Assembly (NCBI RefSeq): GCF_028207065.1 | Contig: NZ_JAQLFP010000021.1 | Span: forward strand, 1 to 48,446 | Source of the DNA: Collinsella aerofaciens | Lineage (GTDB): Bacteria > Actinomycetota > Coriobacteriia > Coriobacteriales > Coriobacteriaceae | Length of the DNA stretch: 48,446 nucleotides | Reading direction: 5' to 3' | Program-made: the position numbers and the translations under genes | Part shown: piece by piece, positions 42,606-48,446 of the stretch | Numbering within the stretch: position 1 is the first letter of the stretch | Layout: each line of letters begins with the position of its first letter | Notes under the pieces: generated by a model | What the model was told of the DNA's origin: nothing | Seen by the model: the letters and a program-made list of their open reading frames with translations, nothing else | The model's database searches: none

Positions 42606-42622
42606 ACTCAGCTACCGTCTTG

Positions 42623-43093
42623 CTACTGAGCGGTCGCGGTCGCGTTGGCGCCCGCGGCTGCATCCTGCGAAAAGTCAAGTGTAACGCTCTCGCTGGGCTC
42701 CACCATGCCATAAGCGCCCGCAAGGTCGCGAATGCGCGTGTCGGCGCCATAGACCGAATGCATGACCTCCAGGTCGGAGCTCTCATCGGTCGCCTTTTCG
42801 AGCGTGTTGGTAAGCTCGGCGTTGCTGTTGAGCACCTGGGCCGTAACGCCGGCGAGCGCCACGCGGGCGACGCCGATCGTCATGAAGATAGCCGCAATGA
42901 TGCAAAACGTTTTAAGAACGCTCATGAAAACCGGGCTTACCGCCTGGTTTGCCTGACGGCCCGCGCCCGTGTAGACATCAAAGCGCGGCGTGCGCTGCTC
43001 ACGGGGAGCAACGGGGGCCTGCGGCGTCTCACGATAGGCGGGCATGGCGTTCATATCATAGGCGAGTGCTGCGCTTGAAGTGTTGTAGCCCAT
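42623..43093 (-). CDS. ftsL: FtsL-like septum protein
   Basis: 156 aa. Position between rsmH and ftsI, a ~50-residue cytosolic part, one membrane span (about 55-80) and a short coiled coil (about 85-115) fit FtsL, which bridges FtsQ/FtsB to FtsWI. RIRDLAGAYGMVEPSES (about 118-134) resembles the FtsL/FtsB end of the helix ('A-xxLGM-xP'). Sequence is otherwise poorly conserved, so the name rests largely on location. Start: ATG with GGGAGG about 9-10 nt upstream. The tail is Ala-rich. Confidence 0.8.
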   Translation of the reverse strand: MGYNTSSAALAYDMNAMPAYRETPQAPVAPREQRTPRFDVYTGAGRQANQAVSPVFMSVLKTFCIIAAIFMTIGVARVALAGVTAQVLNSNAELTNTLEKATDESSDLEVMHSVYGADTRIRDLAGAYGMVEPSESVTLDFSQDAAAGANATATAQ

Positions 43094-43183
43094 GATATGC
43101 CGCCTCCCATCCCGAGTACGTTGGTAGTGTGTTTAAGCTTCGTTTATGGTGCGAGCGGGAGGTCCAATATCGCGCGGTCGCGC

Positions 43184-44149
43184 CTACAGACGCTGCGCCA
43201 CGCGGATTTTGGCTGATCTCGCCCGAGGGTTGCGCTCAACCTCATCAGGCTGGGCAACCAAGGGTTTGCGGGTGATGACCTTGAGTATCGGCACGTTGCC
43301 GCACACGCACACCGGAATCTCCGGCGGACACGTGCACCCCTGGCTCATCTCCTTAAAGTGGTTCTTTACGATACGGTCCTCGAGCGAGTGATACGAGATG
43401 ACGCAGATACGTCCGCCCGGGTTGAGCCACCTGGTGGCGGCATCAAGCCCTCGTTCGAGCACATCGAGCTCGTGATTGACCTCGATGCGAATGGCCTGGA
43501 AACTTTTCTTGGCCGGGTGTCCGCCATGCCGACGAGCGGCAGCCGGGATACCCGCCTTGATGATCTCGACAAATTGGCCGGTGGTTTCGATCGGTTCTTG
43601 CTCGCGGCGGCGCACGATCTCGCGCGCGATCTGCGAGGCGAACTTCTCTTCGCCGTAGACGCGTAGAATCCGGGCGAGGTCGTGTTCGTTATAGGTGTTG
43701 ATGACCTCAGCTGCGTTTAAGGTGTTATTACCCGGATCCATCCGCATGTCCAATGGGGCGTCCTCGTTATACGAAAAGCCCCTGCCAGGGATATCGAGTT
43801 GCGGTGACGAAACGCCCAAATCGAACAGGAAGCCATCGACCCCGGGCACCTCGGCCGAGCAAAGCAGCTCGTCCAAGTCGCCGAAGTTGCCCTTCAGCAG
43901 CTGGTGCGGAACGCCGGGAACCTCGCGGTCCAGACGGGCGCCAGCGGCCTCGAGGGCCATGTCGTCCTGATCGACGCCGAGCAAAAGGCCCGTCTCCCCC
44001 ACCTGCGCGGCCATCTTTACCGAATGGCCGGCACCGCCAAGGGTGCAATCGCAGACAACGGAGCCGCTCTTTAGCCGCAGCGACTCAAGCACTTCGCCGA
44101 GCATGACAGGTTCATGCCGATATTCTTGTGTCAAGATCCCACGCTCCAT
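43184..44149 (-). CDS. rsmH: 16S rRNA (cytosine1402-N4)-methyltransferase
   Basis: 321 aa. Methylates N4 of C1402 in the ribosomal P site using SAM. N-terminal EYRHEPVMLGEVL, SAM loop GGAGHS (38-43), FLFDLGVSSPQLD (about 107-119), PAKKSFQAIRIEVN (about 220-233) and ISYHSLEDRIVK (about 254-265) are all family motifs. Start: ATG with AAGGG 11 nt upstream. It lies 20 nt after mraZ. Confidence 0.96.
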   Translation of the reverse strand: MERGILTQEYRHEPVMLGEVLESLRLKSGSVVCDCTLGGAGHSVKMAAQVGETGLLLGVDQDDMALEAAGARLDREVPGVPHQLLKGNFGDLDELLCSAEVPGVDGFLFDLGVSSPQLDIPGRGFSYNEDAPLDMRMDPGNNTLNAAEVINTYNEHDLARILRVYGEEKFASQIAREIVRRREQEPIETTGQFVEIIKAGIPAAARRHGGHPAKKSFQAIRIEVNHELDVLERGLDAATRWLNPGGRICVISYHSLEDRIVKNHFKEMSQGCTCPPEIPVCVCGNVPILKVITRKPLVAQPDEVERNPRARSAKIRVAQRL

Positions 44150-44169
44150 CCGTTACCCGTGCCTTGCCC

Positions 44170-44604
44170 TTACGAGAAGAAGAGGTCCAGCAGGGCCTCA
44201 TCGTCATCGTCCTCATCGGCCGCGGCGCGATCCCAAACCTCAAGGTGGTCGTAGTTGCCCACAACCGTGACCTCGCGGTCGAGGTTCGCCTGCTTGCGGA
44301 GAGACTCGGAAAGACCGATACGACCGGCGCTGTCCACGTCCATCGACGTGGTGCGCTTGTTGATCGCCCTCATGAGCTTCTGGTCGTTAATGTCACGCGG
44401 GTTAAAACCCTCGTGGCCCTCACGACCCGCGAAGAGTCCTTCGACCCACTTATCGAAGGCCTCGGCAGAGAACACGTACAGAGCATCGACATCCAGGGCT
44501 TTGAACACGCGAACGTGCTCTCCAAGCTCCTCGCGAAGGGGTGCAGGCAGGGACAGACGACCTTTTGCATCGAGATTGCGCTCGTATGCACCAGTCATTC
44601 CCAT
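44170..44604 (-). CDS. mraZ: Transcriptional regulator MraZ
   Basis: 144 aa. First gene of the division/wall cluster. MraZ binds its own promoter as a ring through two AbrB-like swapped-hairpin domains. Repeat 1 has ERNLDAKGRLSLPAPLRE (8-25) and repeat 2 SMDVDSAGRIGLSESLR (about 86-102), each with the DxxGR core. The C-terminal tail (about 126-144) is unusually acidic. Start: ATG with GGGGAGGG 5 nt upstream; a second Met two codons later is possible. A clear promoter and a G-rich repeat tract lie upstream. Confidence 0.95.
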   Translation of the reverse strand: MGMTGAYERNLDAKGRLSLPAPLREELGEHVRVFKALDVDALYVFSAEAFDKWVEGLFAGREGHEGFNPRDINDQKLMRAINKRTTSMDVDSAGRIGLSESLRKQANLDREVTVVGNYDHLEVWDRAAADEDDDDEALLDLFFS

Positions 44605-44640
44605 GTGCGCCCTCCCCTCGGTTACTCAGATGGCACGTAC

Positions 44641-44657
44641 GCGGGGAACCACCCCGC
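44641..44657 (-). promoter_or_regulatory. Hairpin in the mraZ leader, copy of the spacer palindrome
   Basis: GCGGGG-loop-CCCCGC (6-bp stem, 5-nt loop). Its minus-strand core GGGGTGGTTCCCC differs by one base from GGGGCGGTTCCCC in the promoter spacer (44680-44692), 38 nt away. It lies about 40 nt before the mraZ ATG, downstream of the predicted transcription start. Confidence 0.5.
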
Positions 44658-44672
44658 CTGTCGACGTCATCA

Positions 44673-44701
44673 ATAATATGGGGAACCGCCCCATTTTTCA
44701 A
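44673..44701 (-). promoter_or_regulatory. mraZ promoter
   Basis: Minus strand TTGAAA and TATTAT separated by exactly 17 nt, the best promoter match in the window. The spacer is filled by the palindrome ATGGGG-CGGTT-CCCCAT (44679-44695 region). Transcription would start near 44666, giving a ~60-nt leader. Confidence 0.7.
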
Positions 44702-44708
44702 CACCTTT

Positions 44709-44749
44709 CCCCCCCCCTTCCCCCACCCCTCCCCACCATTCCACCCCCA
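44709..44749 (-). promoter_or_regulatory. G-tract array upstream of mraZ: possible MraZ boxes and G-quadruplex
   Basis: On the minus strand the tracts G4-A-G4-T-G5-AA-G9 (44734-44709) meet the four-tract G-quadruplex rule with 1-2 nt loops. They start 8 nt upstream of the -35. Within 44709-44749 the words TGGAA, TGGGG, TGGGG recur at 8-10 nt spacing, resembling the TGGG-type direct repeats bound by MraZ in other bacteria. Confidence 0.55.
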
Positions 44750-44962
44750 ATATGTTGTAAAACACCCCCGAGCATATGTTCGAAAACACAATATGTTGTG
44801 TTTGCAGCAAAGGCGGGATGCCACCTGTAGAACCACGCCCGCGAACCTCAACCTTCAAGTTGACCTTGAGGCGATTTTTACGTCCCTTTACACGCCGTTC
44901 ACATCGCCCCCAAACTCCCCCACCCAAGGCACATGCGGCCCGCCACCGCGACGACAAGTGGC

Positions 44963-45032
44963 AAAAATGGGACGGGCCCCAGATTGCCCATGCGCGCGCA
45001 AAAGCACGTCGCGGCAATCTGGGGCCCGTCCC
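44963..45032 (-). terminator. 20-bp perfect hairpin, terminator of pyrG-xerD
   Basis: Arms 44969-44988 and 45013-45032 are perfectly complementary over 20 bp, with a 24-nt loop. ATTTTTG follows on the minus strand, 34 nt after the xerD stop. Region 44750-44962 holds ATATGTT repeats (44750, 44775, 44791) but no gene. Confidence 0.65.
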
Positions 45033-45065
45033 CAAATACCTATAGATATGCAGGCCAGCGATGTG

Positions 45066-46007
45066 TTAACGATGTGCCAGCGGGTGCGCCGCCAGATAGA
45101 CCTCGGTCAGTTGCGTACGATCGACATGCGTGTAGACCTGCGTGGTCGATATATCGGCATGTCCCAAGATCTCCTGTAGCACACGGAGGTCTGCACCGCC
45201 CGCAAGCATATGGGTGGCAAAGGAGTGACGCAGCGTATGGGGATGGAGTCCCACCAGCCCCACCTGGCGCCCGTAGCGCTCACAGATGGCATGGATGCCC
45301 TGGCGCGACAGACGGCGGCCGTTCTTATTTAAAAAGACCGCTGAGGTCTCGGTTCCGTGGGCATGGGCCGCCAAGCGAGAACGCCCCTTAGTTATATAGC
45401 GCGTCAGAGCTCGCGCCGCACTTCCCACCAACGGGGACAGGCGTTCCTTTGAGCCCTTACCGCGAACGAGCACAAAGCCATCGTCGATATGGATATCGCC
45501 AACATCGAGCCCCACCAACTCACTCACACGCAAGCCGCATCCGTAGAGCACTTCCAAGATGGCATGGTCGCGCAAGCCCATCTCGCCCTCGGGGAAGTCT
45601 TGATCGAGCAGCGCCGAGACATCCTCCACCGATAGATACTCCGGCAAACGCTCAGCCTTTTTAGGCAGGCGCAACGCCGCCGTTGGATTTTGGGCCACAA
45701 TCCCATCGCGCACCAAAAAGGCATGCAGGCCCTTCACGGCCGCAAGCGCACGCTCCACCGAGGCATCGGAATAGCCCCCATCGCGACGGTCGGCGACAAA
45801 GCCCTCCACGACCTGACGAGTCACCTCATCAAAAGACATGATGCCCGCCCGCTCCAGATACGCGCAGTACGTCGTCAGGTCACGACGATAAGCCGCAATC
45901 GTGTTGCGCGCCAAACCCCGCTCGACCGCGAGGTAATCGAGATACTCCCCCGCCGCCACGGCGAGCGACGAGGGAGTAGCTTCGGTATGTTCTTTGTTCG
46001 CCGGCAC
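45066..46007 (-). CDS. xerD: Tyrosine recombinase XerD/XerC
   Basis: 313 aa. Resolves chromosome dimers at dif with a partner recombinase. N-terminal SAM-like core-binding domain (about 12-105) and C-terminal catalytic domain. The catalytic residues are Arg160 (GCGLRVSELVGL), Lys184 (RGKGSKERL), His257 and Arg260 (HPHTLRHSFATHML), His283 (LGHADISTTQ) and Tyr292 (VYTHV). Start: GTG 2 nt after the pyrG stop, with only TAAGG touching it; no other start exists before the conserved domain, so coupling to pyrG is likely. No mobile-element context supports an integrase role. Confidence 0.93.
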   Translation of the reverse strand: MPANKEHTEATPSSLAVAAGEYLDYLAVERGLARNTIAAYRRDLTTYCAYLERAGIMSFDEVTRQVVEGFVADRRDGGYSDASVERALAAVKGLHAFLVRDGIVAQNPTAALRLPKKAERLPEYLSVEDVSALLDQDFPEGEMGLRDHAILEVLYGCGLRVSELVGLDVGDIHIDDGFVLVRGKGSKERLSPLVGSAARALTRYITKGRSRLAAHAHGTETSAVFLNKNGRRLSRQGIHAICERYGRQVGLVGLHPHTLRHSFATHMLAGGADLRVLQEILGHADISTTQVYTHVDRTQLTEVYLAAHPLAHR

Positions 46008-46009
46008 CC

Positions 46010-47677
<1,668 letters not shown>

Positions 47678-47703
47678 TTACCTGCGCTTCCCGTAGAAGT
47701 TGT

Positions 47704-47712
47704 TTATCCACA
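47704..47712 (+). other. Consensus DnaA-box 9-mer in the pyrG leader
   Basis: TTATCCACA, a perfect match, lies between the pyrG promoter candidate and the pyrG ATG. A single box is expected by chance roughly once in a window this size, so a role in DnaA control of pyrG is only a possibility. Confidence 0.3.
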
Positions 47713-47729
47713 TCTTACGGGTCTTCATT

Positions 47730-47758
47730 GTAATACTCGCGCCGCGGACCGTCCGCAA
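47730..47758 (-). promoter_or_regulatory. Candidate pyrG promoter with operator-like palindrome
   Basis: TTGCGG and TATTAC are 17 nt apart on the minus strand. A perfect 13-nt palindrome GCGGAC-C-GTCCGC (47744-47756) covers part of the -35 and the spacer. It is 59 nt before the pyrG ATG. Confidence 0.4.
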
Positions 47759-47790
47759 TTTTTCTCGCGTGCGATTGCATTTCTCAATCT

Positions 47791-47825
47791 TGAAACAAAA
47801 CGCCGCCCGGTTTCCCAGGCGGCGT
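47791..47825 (-). terminator. Intrinsic terminator of the winged-helix regulator gene
   Basis: 8-bp stem ACGCCGCC (47800-47807) with GGCGGCGT (47818-47825), followed by TTTTGTTTC on the minus strand, 25 nt after the stop. Confidence 0.85.
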
Positions 47826-47849
47826 CGCTATGGCAAGGGTTACATGCTG

Positions 47850-48188
47850 CTATCGATCAGCAACCTCGTCCTCAAGCATTTCTTGAACGAGCATGCCGGT
47901 ACGGACGCCCTCAAGATACCACTCGCCACGTTCGGTGAGGCAAATGCCATTTGCAAGCTGACCGCCGTCGTCGCTATAACGCGAGACGACATCAATCATG
48001 CCTTCGGAATCCAAGCGATCGATTGCGGCGCGGGCACGATACGGCGAAACCCCCACGCGCTCGGCAAGCGTTTTGCGCGAGAAACCATACGGCCCGCCAT
48101 TGTCTTCGGTTTGCTGGTCGATCTCCATCAACACCAGCACCTCGACACGCTTCATATCGTTGACACTCGCACGACCCTTGCCCGCCAT
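47850..48188 (-). CDS. Small winged-helix transcriptional regulator
   Basis: 112 aa. A winged helix-turn-helix is visible: helix at MKRVEVLVLMEIDQQ (12-26), HTH with SRKTLAERVGVSPYRARAAIDRL (about 37-59), and wing SEGMIDVVSRYSDDGGQL (about 61-78), then ICLTERGEWYLEG as in MarR/PadR-like proteins. It is probably a DNA-binding dimer; the ligand and targets are unknown. Start: ATG with GAGGAGG 5 nt upstream. It is monocistronic, with its own terminator, between pyrG and an IS element. A TACAAT -10 candidate lies about 130 nt upstream. Confidence 0.8.
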   Translation of the reverse strand: MAGKGRASVNDMKRVEVLVLMEIDQQTEDNGGPYGFSRKTLAERVGVSPYRARAAIDRLDSEGMIDVVSRYSDDGGQLANGICLTERGEWYLEGVRTGMLVQEMLEDEVADR

Positions 48189-48368
48189 AGCAGCCTCCTC
48201 AAACCGAGCACGAGCATCTAACGCGCCGTGCGCGACCGACACACCTCACGATGGCAGGTAATATCCATCATGCGGCATCCCGCTAAGGATGAAACAGTTA
48301 CGGTTATTGTATACCGCTCAAATTGTTTCTAGGCAGGTAAACGGCTATTTTTCGCCGAAATAGGCACT

Positions 48369-48446
48369 TGGGGGTGCGGACAGAAAGTTGGACCGCGGGG
48401 CGGTCCGGACTGGAGGTTCGCATGTACAGCAGGGAGAAGGTCGAGC
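48369..48446 (+). mobile_element. Left end of an IS3-like insertion sequence (cut by window edge)
   Basis: GCGGACAGAAAGTTGGACC (48376-48394) resembles the terminal repeat of IS3/IS150-type elements, which carry an AAAAGTTGGAC core. A perfect 7-bp hairpin GGACCGC/GCGGTCC (48390-48406) and an SD-led ORF follow. The exact tip (TG at 48369 or 48375), the right end and any target duplication are outside the view. Confidence 0.6.
48422..48446 (+). CDS. Transposase orfA, partial (N-terminal 8 codons)
   Basis: ATG with GGAGG 5 nt upstream, reading MYSREKVE to the window end. This start and its closeness to the IS3-like terminal repeat fit an IS3-family OrfA, whose helix-turn-helix would follow. Too little is present to be sure. 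Confidence 0.5.

Noticed and set aside
45066..46007. Phage or integron integrase
   Set aside because: The tyrosine recombinase is next to pyrG with no att-like repeats, phage genes or cassettes; a housekeeping Xer role fits better.

Overview
The window reads as chromosomal DNA of a high-GC Actinomycetota, most likely a Coriobacteriia member close to Collinsella. This is inferred from three things: the FtsA-less division cluster with SepF, DivIVA and an actinobacterial-type FtsZ tail; the strong C-ending codon use; and the gene repertoire (Pst and Pit phosphate systems, ThiC behind a TPP riboswitch). No rRNA, tRNA, CRISPR array or prophage was seen.

Left part (1-20.9 kb) is mixed metabolism. 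In order: ndk; argG and argH on the minus strand with a previously easy-to-miss 56-codon gene between them; a HAD phosphatase; polA; an M18 aminopeptidase; yaaA; a membrane-anchored hypothetical; a TPP riboswitch with thiC, then thiD; a pentapeptide-repeat protein; an SGNH hydrolase; a PARG-like (TIGR02452-type) protein with an acidic insert; a Bax-inhibitor-1 protein; and a small hypothetical. This part ends with a plus-strand pit-DUF47 phosphate pair and a nitroreductase whose 5' half has codon use unlike everything else here.

Right part (20.9-44.6 kb) is one long minus-strand division and cell-wall block. Read in the direction of transcription it is mraZ, rsmH, ftsL-like, ftsI, murF, mraY, murD, ftsW, murG, murC, murB, ftsQ, ftsZ, then a terminator, then pgeF, pstS, pstC, pstA, pstB, phoU, yggS, sepF, yggT, divIVA and a terminator. 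In most Gram-positives pgeF (ylmD), yggS (ylmE), sepF (ylmF), yggT (ylmG) and divIVA are contiguous behind ftsZ. Here the whole high-affinity phosphate operon sits inside that series, with pgeF and pstS overlapping as ATGA. murE is missing from its usual place between ftsI and murF, and ftsA is absent. Upstream of mraZ lie pyrG and xerD (2-nt gap), a winged-helix regulator, and at the right edge the start of an IS3-like insertion sequence.

Non-coding highlights are a set of long perfect inverted repeats at gene ends (34, 24, 20, 16 and 16 bp arms) and a canonical-looking mraZ promoter with a palindrome filling its spacer. A four-tract G-quadruplex motif lies just upstream of that promoter. 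The SD of thiC lies inside the conserved 3' strand of its TPP aptamer. yggT has a good SD but no ATG, GTG or TTG in frame where its N terminus should begin.
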